This document shows positions 46,005-55,689 of a stretch of DNA of 64,000 bases, piece after piece. Source of the stretch: Armigeres subalbatus (lineage: Eukaryota > Arthropoda > Insecta > Diptera > Culicidae); contig NC_085139.1 in the NCBI RefSeq assembly GCF_024139115.2, positions 255,474,067-255,538,066 of the forward strand, read 5' to 3'. Position 1 is the first letter of the stretch. Every line of letters starts with the position of its first letter. The translations under genes were made by a program, and so were the position numbers. The notes below the pieces were generated by a model. The model worked only from the letters and a program-made list of their open reading frames with translations, ran no database searches and had not been told where the DNA came from.

Positions 46005-48104
46005 CAGCGGTTCTCAACCTGGGGTACATGTACCCCTGGGGGTACCTTCGCCGGGCCCAGGGGGTATCTCGGACAAAAATGCGTAATGGCGGATGAATTA
46101 CAATTTTAATCAAAACTTATTGATAAAGTTTTGATAATTTCCTATTTTTTTATTTCGAAACTTTGTCTTGTACATAATGGCGATCAGTAAATCATGACCA
46201 ATTAAATCCTGCCTTCTACATCCAGTACAATGGATAGAGGGCTGTGGGACAAAAGATCAAAAGGGCAAAACCTCGAATGAACAAATTTAAAAAATCTTCT
46301 TTGCAATCTACCTGATCAAAACTGCATGTTGAGTAATATGTTAAGAATATGATTCCTAACTAAAATCTAGAGTCTACAAATTCAGAAGCCTCCATTTGAG
46401 CGACATGAAGGCTTTTTCCCGAAAAGCTCAGTTGCTTCGAAGCAAGAAAATTGGAAGCATCCTTATACGCTTCTCGGAAACCTCCTTCGAAGCAGCTCGG
46501 AGGACTCCTTTTAAAAGGTTCAGAAGACTTTTTTTTTCAAGAGGCCCGGAAGCCTCATTTCAAGTGACCCGGAAGTGAGAATAACGGAAATTTTCTTTCA
46601 AGAGGCCGGATTCCTTCTTTTAAGTTTTTTTTCCTATATTTTTTTTTGTTTTTTCTGCTTCTTTCAAAAGCGTCGGAATGACTTTTCAAGGGGCTCGGAA
46701 GGCATTTTTCACCAGGCTCGAAATACTCCTTTTAAAAAGGCTTGGAAGCTTCCTCTCTAGAGGCCGGGGAATCTTCTTTTAAGCTTTCTTCTTTAAACTG
46801 TTTTATCTTTTCTCCTTCTTTTAAAAAGCTCGGAAAGCTATTTTCAAAACGCTCTCGAAGGTTCGAAAGCCCTCCCTTAAATAGGCTCGGAATTCTTTTT
46901 TCAAGAGGCTTGGAACCGTACTCTCGAAAGCCTCAGAAGCGTCCTTTCAAGATTCTCAGAAGTCTCATTTTAAGTGGCTCGAAAACCTTCTTTCAAGAGG
47001 CTCAGAAACCTTTTTTAAAGTGGTTTGGAAGCATCCTTTCATCTAAAAGAGTCGGAAGGCTCTCTTAAAAAAGCTCGGAAGGTTTCTTCCAAGAGGGTCG
47101 GAAGCCTCCTTTCTAATGATTCGGAAGCCTTCTTTCAAAAGGTTTCGAACCTTCCTTCAAGAGGCTCGGTTTTTTTTTTCAAGAGGCTTGGAAGTGTCCA
47201 TTTAAGATACTCCGAAGCCTCCTTTTAAATGGTTTGGAAGCCTTCTTTCAAAGGCTCGGAAGACTCCCTAAAAGCACAAATCTAACTGCTTACTACTTGA
47301 TTTGGTCGTATATCAACTATAGAATCTCGTGTATGACAAGTGTACTAGTCGGGCTCTTTTGAAAAGCTCGAAAGCTTCCTTCCAAGAGGCTCGAAAGCCT
47401 CCTTTCGAGTGGTTCGGAAGCCTCCTTTCAAAAGGCTTGAAGCCTCCCTTTAGGAGGCTCGGATTTTTTCCTTCAACAGGCTTGGAAGCGTCCATTCATT
47501 TTTTAAGAGGCTTAGATGCGTATTTTCAAAAGGGCTCAGAAGCGTCCTTTCAAGATACTCAGAAGCCTTATTTCAAGTGGCTCGGAAGCCTACTTTCAAG
47601 CCTCCCTTGAAGGTGTTTAAAAGCCTTCTTTCAAGAGACTCAGAACCCTCTCTTCAAGGGGCTCGGAATTCTTTCTCCAAGAGGCTTGGGAGCATACTTT
47701 CAGCTCAGATGCGTCCTTTCTAGATGCTCAGAAGCCTCCTTTTAAGTGGCTCGAAAAGCGCTTTTCAAGAGACTCGGAAGCCTTTCTTCAAGAGGCTCGA
47801 AAGGTTCTCTCGGAAGAGACGCGGAATCCTACTTTCAAGAGGCTCGGAAGCCTCCTTTCAATACGCTCGGAAGCCTTCAATAGTCAAAAAAAATCTGTAG
47901 GAAGCTCGATGTATGAACTTAATTTGAATTGAGAAGTTTCAAAGTAAATGAAAATTTCAGAAATTATTTATGCAAAGCCATATGTTTCGTTAGTTTTCAG
48001 GCTCACTTTTCATATATCTTAAGAGTTACGAAAAACATAGGGGTACCTCAATTAATGCAAAAGCTCGAAGGGGTACCTCTCAAGAAAAAGGTTGAGAACC
48101 GCTG
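46005..48104. mobile_element. hAT-type element filled with minisatellite, 2100 bp
   Basis: Ends CAGCGGTTCTCAACCTGGGG and GGTTGAGAACCGCTG are of the hAT/Charlie-like CAGNGGTTCTCAACC type. A perfect 8-bp repeat ATCTAAAA flanks it (45997-46004, 48105-48112). The subterminal GGGGTAC motifs are mirrored on both ends. Almost all of the interior (46380-47890) is minisatellite, leaving no room for a transposase. A fragment of the same family's left end is at 53576-53690. Confidence 0.85.
46380..47890. repeat. GGCTCGGAAGCCTCCTTTCAAGA minisatellite
   Basis: Irregular units of roughly 24-28 bp built around AGGCTCGGAAGCCTCCTTTC, about 1.5 kb in all. The GGCTCGGAAGCC core is nearly self-complementary. 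Plus-strand frames within it are repeat artefacts. Confidence 0.75.
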
Positions 48105-48522
48105 ATCTAAAAAATAATAAATTTTTTGAATTTATACTATCCCGGTATTGTTGCATCGAAAACGAATTTGCGGTCAACCAGGCGAATAGCCATTAATATG
48201 ACTTTTAATCTATTTGGTATGAATTTATTTCTGAGTGTTGATCCCGTGTGAAAAAGTACCTAAATATTAAGTTGTTTCTACCTAATGTTAAGTTCAAATA
48301 GGTTTAAACAACCTAAATTTAAGTTCAACCACTTTAACCTAGCGTTGGCTTCCCCCATCGTACTGCTATCGTTGGGTGGTTTTCTTTCTCTGTTTTTGAC
48401 ATCAAAGGATGGAATGAAAGAGATGCCAGATCGAAAACAACTCAAAATTTGGGTTGTTTGATCTACCCGTGCAGAAGAGGACGGCAATAGCGCTGTTAAT
48501 CGATCCCTTTGTTTTCTTCCAC

Positions 48523-49896
48523 ACGCTTAGTTCACTCTACCTATTTATGGGTACTTGATTCACCCATATTTGGGTAAACCATAATTATGGGTGAAACATA
48601 CCAATAATATCAGTAAAGTTAACTTATAATGTTGGTGAAGCATGCTTTACCCATATATGGGTAAATGAGTTTACCCATATTTGGATGAAAAATAAAACAT
48701 TTTCGTTCCCCAGTCGACAACATTCAGTGTGCTCCTCGGTCGTGTTAACAATTCATTCCATGATTTGGAAAACACTAATTTAAGGATGTTTTTATTATTC
48801 ACTGGTGAATATTCAACTCGGTAAGTAATGACAATGGCTAGAAGCATTTTATTTATACTTTACACGTACATTTTCATCCGTAATTTCAGATTTTGCTTCC
48901 GGCCGGACATCGACTACTAGGAAACTGCAGTCGGCAGTAATGAAATCTATAGGTATACCTTGTGAGTATAAATTCATCATGCAGGAAATTCGGTAGAAGG
49001 AGGATTTATAGCGACTGCCAGAATGAAGCGAGGGATGTTATTCATTTCAAACTAAAATGTTTTACAACATATCCAACACGGTGGGCAACATATCCACGTC
49101 CTACCGGTCAAAAATCATCAACTGTTGGTTAGCCATGGAATAAGATGCAACATAGATGAGCAGTATAGGTAGTTAGCAACAAGCGCAATAATATACTGCT
49201 TCAGAAAATGTTAATTCCTTGTAGTTCATTGTTACATAATTTACATAAATAAAAATGATGTTTGTCACGTTATTCTAAAGGTATTGTTTTCATTTGATAT
49301 TAAGAAATCGGAATATTTAAAATGCAATTTCAAATCTTTAATGGAAACGGCCCCCTGGTAAAAGCTAAAAAAAGTACCTATATTTGGGTAATATTCACCT
49401 ATAAACTGTTCCTATACTGAAACCAGGGGACTGAAGAGAAGGCTAATACGCCTACCCAGCATTCATTCAATATGGCGTACAATGTTTTTGTTTTAATTTC
49501 GTTTGATTCATGTTAACAAAATATCCGAAGTATCGACGAGCTACTTTTCGACATAAAGAAGCCATACAAACACAAAAGGCTCGATGTACCTCAACCAATT
49601 GCAAGTTTTCGCCAGGAGAAGTTAAATGCCGATAATTAGCACTAACTGCGTACGAACCAATCACCCAAAATGAGTGCTGAATTCGGGTATACTACCCAGA
49701 AACTGGGTACCAAAAACAGAAGTACCAAAAGCGATGTTGGGTAGAGTGCCATTGTACCGCGGATGACAGGCGTTTCACCCTCCTGACTGAAACACCCAAA
49801 TATGGGTAAACGGGGATTCACCCATATTTAGGTATGTGCACTTTTTGGTGATTTTAGGTACTCTTCACCCATTTTTGGGTGAACTGAAGTAAGCGT
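48523..49896. mobile_element. TIR element rich in ACCCATATTTGGGTA motifs
   Basis: CACGCTTAGTTCA at the left (48523) mirrors TGAACTGAAGTAAGCGTG at the right (to 49896). Both subterminal zones repeat the palindromic motif TACCCATATWTGGGTA many times (48545-48690, 49690-49880), a likely binding-site cluster. An intron-like unit lies at 48831-48889 (GTAAGTAATG to TTTCAG). No transposase recognised. Confidence 0.6.
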
Positions 49897-49970
49897 GCAC
49901 GTTTTCTTTCCAAAAAGGAAAGCGGACAGTGAGTCAACTGTGGCTTTTGATCGACGAAGCAGCCAACCTT

Positions 49971-50181
49971 CACGCTCATTTTTTTCTACTCAATAGTGAG
50001 TAGTTTTGTATTGCCGTCTCTTTTTTTCCCACAGAAATTTTACTCACTTTTGAAAAAAAGTGGAACCACTCAAAATTTGAGTAGTTCCACTTTTTTTCAA
50101 AAAGTGAGTAAAATTTCTGTGGGAAAAAAAGAGACGGCGATACAAAACTACTCACCGGTGAGTAAAATCAAAATGAGCGTG
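49971..50181. mobile_element. Near-perfect palindromic MITE, 211 bp
   Basis: The two halves are almost perfect mirror complements, from CACGCTCATTTT at the left through CTACTC..GTGAGTAG and CCCACAGAAATTTTACTC, meeting near 50074-50079 with no real spacer. A transcript would form a very long hairpin. Target duplication not resolved. Confidence 0.75.
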
Positions 50182-50204
50182 TGTTGCCATCCAGTTGGTG
50201 CATC

Positions 50205-51183
50205 CAAGGACGGAAATCTTCGTTTTACTATCAGTTACATCGATGCTCAGGAGGCAGCTTCGTCATTGATTCGTGTTTTTTTTTATCAGACGCTTGGCAA
50301 TGCACGAACGAACATCTTGCAGCATGCTGTCAAACTTCCATACCAAATTTACCACCCGATCCTCAATAGCCGATTGATAATCGAGCGTAAAAAACGAATA
50401 TCTACCGGGGCTGAAATGAATATTTTGAATTGCGGTTGATTTGCACCGATAAATGATGATTATTTTACTTTATATACTAAACAGATGCATATATTTTAGG
50501 AATCTGACTTCAAAATGTTGAATCCATGCACCGCAGTATGAAATGATATTCATATTTTGAGATTTCAAATTGAATATCAATGTGCCAAGCTGAAGATTCA
50601 TTTTGACACCGCACAAAACAACGCTTGCTGCTGTTCGTGCACATGCCGTCCTATTCATTCGCACATTCAAATTCGGGAAGGACTAGCAACTTGATTGTGT
50701 GTTGGATGTCAGCTGTTTGAGTGTAGTCTGAGACGAGACCTGCAAAGAGGAAAAAATGTAACTTCAGCTGCTGCCAGTCAACTGCTGTCACGAACTGTCA
50801 GGTGCAACCAGCAGCTTTTTGAATGAAAGTATTGGTATCCCAAATAAAATATTCCACATCATTTTTGTTTTACCAAGACTTTTTTACTTTAACGAGTATT
50901 CCAAACCTTCCGTTTAGCTTGGTTATAATCAGTAATAAACCTGTGTTTTGTTCCCGGTATAAAAATCCTTATGAAAATGAATTAACTATTTCGTGAATTG
51001 GATACACTTTTATTGTGCTCAGAAGGGTCCACCTGGGGCTTAGGTGAAACAGTCAAGTAAACAGTTGAAACTCGATGGTCAACTGTGATGAAAAGAAGAA
51101 CAAGTGTCAAAACAAGAAAAAAGAAGCAGCGTCTTTGCAGGTCTCGTCTCAGAGTGTAGTTGAACTGACTTTTTCTGTCCCTG
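50205..51183. mobile_element. hAT-type non-autonomous element, copy 2 (interrupted)
   Basis: Same ends as 23416-23979 (CAAGGACGGAAA .. TTTCTGTCCCTG) and very similar over its whole length. It is flanked by a different 8-bp duplication GGTGCATC (50197-50204, 51184-51191). It is split by the 427-bp element at 50727-51153. Two copies with independent duplications establish this as a mobile family. Confidence 0.85.
50727..51153. mobile_element. TIR element inside copy 2, 427 bp
   Basis: Ends TCTGAGACGAGACCTGCAAAGA and its inverse are near-perfect. GTGTAG is duplicated on each side (50721-50726, 51154-51159). Copy 1 of the host element carries a single GTGTAG at the same point, giving a clean empty site. 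Because GAGTGTAG is also present on both sides, a hAT-like 8-bp duplication cannot be fully excluded. Confidence 0.85.
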
Positions 51184-51191
51184 GGTGCATC

Positions 51192-52089
51192 AAAAGTGCA
51201 ACTTTTTTTTTTTTTGCTTCCCGTCTGTGAGGTGAATGAGCCAGAACGTAGGTCAGTGATCCAGCTGAGAAGATTTAGTCGACCAAGAATACGTACACGC
51301 AAAAAAATATTGCAGTCGAAACTACCATTCCGAGGGTTATTTTAAGAATATGCACGGACGATTTTCAGCAGGTAACAAACCCGTTTGATTTTACCATGCG
51401 CGCAGTAAAAATCAACTGTGGCCAGGGATATAGCGCAGCTGTCAACCCCATACAGATGCACCGTAGTAAACATGAATTTGACACTTTTGGAAATTCTGAC
51501 AGTTTTGGGCATTCTGACATTTTCGGTTTGTGCACGCTTAATTCAGTTGACCTTTTTCCATGAGTTTCAACTGGGTTAACTCCTGTAAACGACTCGTTTT
51601 TTTGGCGTGCACGTGCAAGTGCACTACACGATTCAGAGAAATAAATAATTTTTAAGTTATAAATCTGTGTAAGTCAACGAATTAAAGAGTAAACATATCT
51701 AGATGTGTATTTCATGTTTGATACGGTGATTTTGACTTTTGCTATACCCCTGACTGTGGCCCATGCGGAATGTTGTCAAATGAACTGAAACAGTAGTGAA
51801 TTTCTCTGAAACCATGGTAAATTTATTGAAATTCCATGATAGTTTTAAAAACAGAGCATATAGTCTACAAAATAGTAGTTTTTACAACGAAATTTTTTTC
51901 TGTGTAGTGATTTTTATTACGAAATAAAAACCAGTGGTCATTCACTGAAACATACACGCCGCACCAACTGCTTGTTTCGCCAAAATTAAACGCCGCTCAA
52001 TGGTTGCCAACTATTTTATTGCCGAATCTCCTATCACTGGTACGCAGTGACCAAAATTCTGTCATATTTGCCAACACTGGTAAAGCAAA
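51192..52089. other. AT-rich DNA, no gene recognised
   Basis: Contains a poly-T run at 51205-51218 and unique sequence. No domain-bearing frame or clear repeat boundary was identified. Confidence 0.35.
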
Positions 52090-52615
52090 ACAAACAATTC
52101 AAGACAAAATATTCAAAACGACTTATCTGCTTTTGTAAACAAAGATTCAAACGATGATTCGACGAATCTGATAGCTCTCCCACGCAAACTAATACCACAG
52201 ACAAACAGACGTAACACTGAGGAAATTCCCATCGACCATGATCTCAACAGTAGTTTTAAATTCAACTGCTTGCGAGTTTCACATCCAGGGGGCGCGCGCA
52301 TCGTATACCTGTGTATTTGACATCTCACACTAGCGCCTTCTGTTGACATTGTTGTACTAAACTTTGTTTCGTACAACATGCACGTTAGGTGGTGGCAAAA
52401 TAACTGGGCGATGGATTTTGAAACAAATTGTTCTAGCTGTTACGTCTGTTTGTCTGTGCTAATACCATCAATAGGTAGATGAAGGCTTCCGCTACCTGTT
52501 GATGGTGTTGGTTTGCGTGGGAGAGCTCTCAGGTTCGTCAAATCGTCATTTGAATCTTTGTTTACAAAAGCAGATAAGTCGTTTTGAAAATTTTGTCTTG
52601 AATTGTCAAATTCAC
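52090..52615. repeat. Foldback element with about 130-185 bp arms
   Basis: 52093-52220 (AATTCAAGACAAAATATTCA.. to ACAGACAAACAGACGTAAC) is mirrored by 52434-52613. The right arm has an extra block of about 50 bp that itself contains a short palindrome (ATCAATAGGTAG..CTACCTGTTGAT), missing from the left arm. The central 210 bp are unique and non-coding. Confidence 0.75.
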
Positions 52616-52699
52616 ACTGCAGGACAAAAAGTCCGAGATTTTGTATTCAACTAATCACTTCTACTGATGCTGCTGCTACTGCCTCGGCTGCTGCTACAT

Positions 52700-53395
52700 A
52701 TTATCACATGTAAAATACTCTTTATTTCAAATTGAAATATTTAAGTGACATAAGTTTATGAACTGTGTTTGCTCTACAGTGATGGCTGAGCCAAAATGCT
52801 GTCGAATATTTAAGTACGGGAGAGGAAGAGTACTTGGATGAATCACAGCAGGAAATGGATCCAATGGCTGCTGCGTGTGGGGCCCTCCTTGGCCGTGCGG
52901 TAATACGCGCGGCTACAAAGCATGACCATGCTGAGGGTGGCTGGGTTCAATTCCCGGTGCCAGTCTAGGCAATTTTCGGATTGGAAATTGTCTCGACTTC
53001 CCTGGGCATAAAAGTATCATCGTGTTAGCCTAATGATACACGAATGCAAAAATGGTAACTTGGCTAAGAAACCTCGCAATTAATAACTGTGGAAGTGAAT
53101 ACTAAGCTGCGAGGCGGCTCTGTCCCAGTGTGGGGATGTAATGCCAATAAGAAGAAGAAGAAGAAGCTGCTGCGTGTGAATCGGAACTGTACCATGAGTT
53201 TCCGGATATTTTTGACTATGTGGGAGTCCGAGATAATCTGTCCAGCTCATGCGATGAAAATGACAACGAAGATGCAGAAAACAAGAAGTTATCCTTTCAT
53301 GCTGATTTTATCGTCAAAAAATACACCACACACTTAGCTCATTTCACAGTATTCGGTAAATTTTACCGAAATCTCAACAGCAAATCTGTTCGGTA
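52700..53395 (+). pseudogene. Unknown acidic coding fragment split by SINE
   Basis: Removing the SINE and one duplication gives a continuous frame: STGEEEYLDESQQEMDPMAAAC, then ESELYHEFPDIFDYVGVRDN, an acidic run CDENDNEDAENKK, then LSFHADFIVKKYTTH and FTVFGKFYRNL. The right-arm copy (54140-53700, minus) begins MDQLSQNAVGNLSTGEEEYL. The left arm is out of frame near its ATG. I do not recognise the family. An acidic N-terminal region of a transposase or of a host gene are both possible. Confidence 0.45.
52880..53165 (+). mobile_element. Feilai-type SINE, left arm
   Basis: tRNA-derived 5' part with an A-box-like TGGCCGTGCGG (52890-52900) and a B-box-like GGTTCAATTCC (52944-52954), the internal RNA polymerase III promoter. 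Then come the family body (CTGTCCCAGTGTGGGGATGT) and a 3' AAG tract (53150-53165). It is flanked by a perfect 13-bp duplication GCTGCTGCGTGTG (52867-52879, 53166-53178). Non-coding; moved by LINE machinery. Confidence 0.9.
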
Positions 53396-53575
53396 ATTAT
53401 TTTAATTTAATTTGTATAAGAATAGATTTCAAGTAAACAGTTGAACCATGATGAATTAAATATCCAGTATATAACATTATAAACGTAATTATCTGAGGTA
53501 GAATAATAATAGTAGGGAGTTCCTACTGGAGCTAGTCCTGGGACGGAGGACAGAGCGAGCGGACAGCGGCTGGAG

Positions 53576-53690
53576 CAGCGGTTCTCAACCTGGGGTACAA
53601 GTAGCCCTAGGGGTGCCTTCGCTGGCCCCAGGGGGTACCTTGAACAAAAATGCGTAATGGCGGACGTAGTACAATTCCAAGCAAAATATA
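53576..53690 (+). mobile_element. Left-end fragment of the CAGCGGTTCTCAACC hAT family
   Basis: Starts CAGCGGTTCTCAACCTGGGG and matches the first roughly 115 bp of the 2100-bp element at 46005 (GGGGGTACCTTGAACAAAAA, TGCGTAATGGCGGA). It breaks off where the right arm of the inverted duplication starts, so it is truncated. Confidence 0.8.
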
Positions 53691-53751
53691 AATGAACATC
53701 GTCAAAAATATCCGGAAACTCATGGTACAGTTCCGATCCACACGCAGCAGC

Positions 53752-54034
53752 TTCTTCTTCTTCTTATTGGCATTACATCCCCACACTGGGACAGAGCCGC
53801 CTCGCAGCTTAGTATTCACTTCCACAGTTATTAATTGCGAGGTTTCTTAGCCAAGTTACCATTTTTGCATTCGTGTATCATTAGGCTAACACGATGATAC
53901 TTTTATGCCCAGGGAAGTCGAGACAATTTCCAATCCGAAAATTGCCTAGACTGGCACCGGGAATTGAACCCAGCCACCCTCAGCATGGTCATGCTTTGTA
54001 GCCGCGCGTATTACCGCACGGCCAAGGAGGGCCC
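53752..54034 (-). mobile_element. Feilai-type SINE, right arm
   Basis: Inverse copy of the left-arm SINE, with the same 13-bp duplication (53739-53751 and 54035-54047 read on the minus strand) and the same internal A/B boxes. The AAG tail is three bases shorter. It arose by duplication of the arm, not by a separate insertion. Confidence 0.9.
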
Positions 54035-54239
54035 CACACGCAGCAGCCATTGGATCCATTTCGTGCTGTGATTCATCCAAGTACTCTTCCTCTCCCGTAC
54101 TTAAATTTCCGACAGCATTTTGGCTTAGCTGGTCCATCACTGTAGAGCAGACACAGTTCAGAAACTTATGTCACTTAAATATTTCAATTTGGAATAAAGA
54201 GTATTTTACCTGTCATAATATGTAGCAGCAGCATCAGGG

Positions 54240-55510
54240 TCGTTTGGTCGAATGGGTCATTTGGCCGAAAGGGTTGTCTGGCCGACAGGGTCGTTTGGCC
54301 GAAAGGGTCGTTCGACCGAAAGGGCCATTTGGACGAAAGGGTTGTTTGGCCGACATGGTCGTTTTGCCGAGAGGGTCGTTTGGATCAATGGGTCATTTGG
54401 CCGAATGGGTCACTAAGCCGAATAGAACATTTGGCCGAATAGGTCATTTATGTGAATAGTAGTGAGAAATTAAGAATGAGAAGAGAGACGTCTCATTTCT
54501 CACTTGTTGCTCCTCTTTTTTACAGTGGGAAGTGAGTGCCCGAACACAATGTGAACGGCAATACGGCAGAACGGAACTGCGGCAGAGCGGAATTGTTCTA
54601 AAACTGCCGTTGCCGTTCTGCCGTTGCCGCTTTGCCGCTAACCAACCCACAATGTGAACGGTTCAAAGGCGATACTGACAGTTCAAAATAGCCACAAACA
54701 GTTTATTTTTGTAACATTGTTGTCATTATTTTCACTTTTATTAGTATAATAAAAGGAGGGTATCATGACTTGCTGTTTCTTCAAAAATATATACATTAGT
54801 GAGCAGATTTTTAGGCAAAATTATATTTGTTTACAAATCATCTTAAAAAGTACCTTAGGCATTCTCATTCGTTGATCTTGATTGGGACGTTTGACGTTTA
54901 CCGCTTTGCTGTTTCGCCAAGTTCCAAATTTCTGAAATTTAGTACAATGTCACTTTTGCCGCAGCGCCGTCATTGTGGGCTGCACCATATAGTTCCATGT
55001 GTTGGAAATTTGCCGTTACCGTTCTGCCGCATTGCCGTTCACATTGTGTTTGGGCACTGAGAAATGAGGAGTGAGAAGTGAGACGTCTCTCTTCTCATTC
55101 CTAATTTCTCATTTTTCAATAAACTATTCGCCTAAATGAACTATTCTGCCAAATGTTCTATTCGGCTTAATGACCCATTAAGCCAAATGTCTCATTTGTT
55201 CAAACGACCCTTTCGGCCAAATGACCCTTTCGGCCAAACGATCCTGTCGGCCAAATGACCCTTTCGGCCAAACAACCCTTTCGGTCAAACGACCTTTTCA
55301 GCCAAATAACCCTCTCGCCAAATGACCCTTTCGGCCAAGCAACTCTTTCGGCCAAATGACCCTTTCGGCCAAATGACCCTTTTGGCCAAATGACCCTTTC
55401 GGCCAAATGATCCTTTCAGCCAAACGACCCTTTTGGCGAAATGACCCATTCGGCCAAACGAGCCATTCGGTCAAACGACCCTTTCTGCCAAATGGTATAT
55501 TCCGCCAAAC
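54240..55510. repeat. Three-layer palindrome built on TTTGGCCGAAAGGGTCG arrays
   Basis: Outer layer: TTTGGCCGAAAGGGTCG repeats at 54240-54450, mirrored by TTTCGGCCAAACGACCC repeats at 55110-55510 (unit about 16 bp). Middle layer: GAAATTAAGAATGAGAAGAG at about 54466-54490, mirrored at about 55085-55110. Inner layer: the TIR element at 54535-55058. It starts within a few bases of the end of the SINE-bearing inverted duplication. Confidence 0.75.
54535..55058. mobile_element. TIR element with AGTGCCCRAACACAATGTGA ends, 524 bp
   Basis: Inverted ends of about 40 bp (AGTGCCCGAACACAATGTGA..CGGCAGAACGG) are rich in CGGCAA/TTGCCG. The left subterminal zone has a mirrored GCCGTTCTGCCGTT block. The interior is AT-rich and non-coding. 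It forms the core of the larger palindrome. Confidence 0.7.
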
Positions 55511-55689
55511 AACCTGACCCTTCCCCTCAGAAAAGACATCATTACGTCTGTGATATCTGTTATCATTACCATTTTCTGGTAGAAATAACGGCCCACAGGA
55601 GGGATTCTTTTGGCATGGAATTAAATACAAGGAACAACGAAGGAGCAGGCGCGGTGATTGTTCTTACAAGAAGTGGGAAGCTGCAGTGA

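Larger units (their letters stand above)
44954..48238. mobile_element. TIR element with ACACTCAGAAATAA ends
   Basis: Perfect 14-bp inverted ends ACACTCAGAAATAA (44954) and TTATTTCTGAGTGT (48238). Without the inner 2100-bp hAT-type insertion it would be about 1.2 kb. It contains an intron-like segment at 45599-45672 (GTAAGT donor, CTAAC branch-like site, TTTTCAG acceptor) next to a 99-residue plus-strand frame at 45303-45602. No transposase domain was recognised. Confidence 0.6.
44815..48473. mobile_element. Outer TIR element enclosing two nested elements
   Basis: CACACGTTTAGATCACACAACCC at the left mirrors GGGTTGTTTGATCTACCCGTG at the right. Further inside, CCGTTGGTGAGGGAAGCCAA (44890-44908) mirrors TTGGCTTCCCCCA (about 48343-48355). 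AAGTTCAA motifs recur in both subterminal zones. It was split by the element at 44954-48238. Boundaries are approximate and no target duplication was fixed. Confidence 0.5.
52664..54237. repeat. Inverted duplication with SINE in each arm
   Basis: Left arm 52664-53221 and right arm 53696-54237 are near-identical inverse copies, each including the same SINE insertion with the same target duplication. The spacer of about 475 bp contains unique DNA and a hAT end fragment at 53576-53690. The duplication must be younger than the SINE insertion. Small differences (an extra GCTGCT block on the left, a few substitutions) give an age estimate if aligned. Confidence 0.85.

Noticed and set aside
46396..47610. 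Series of plus-strand frames with EASF/RLGS-like repeats
   Set aside because: They arise from the GGCTCGGAAGCCTCC minisatellite inside a hAT-type element.
52880..52960. tRNA-like A and B boxes suggesting a tRNA gene
   Set aside because: They are followed by a SINE body, AAG tail and 13-bp target duplication, and no cloverleaf with anticodon stem could be drawn convincingly.
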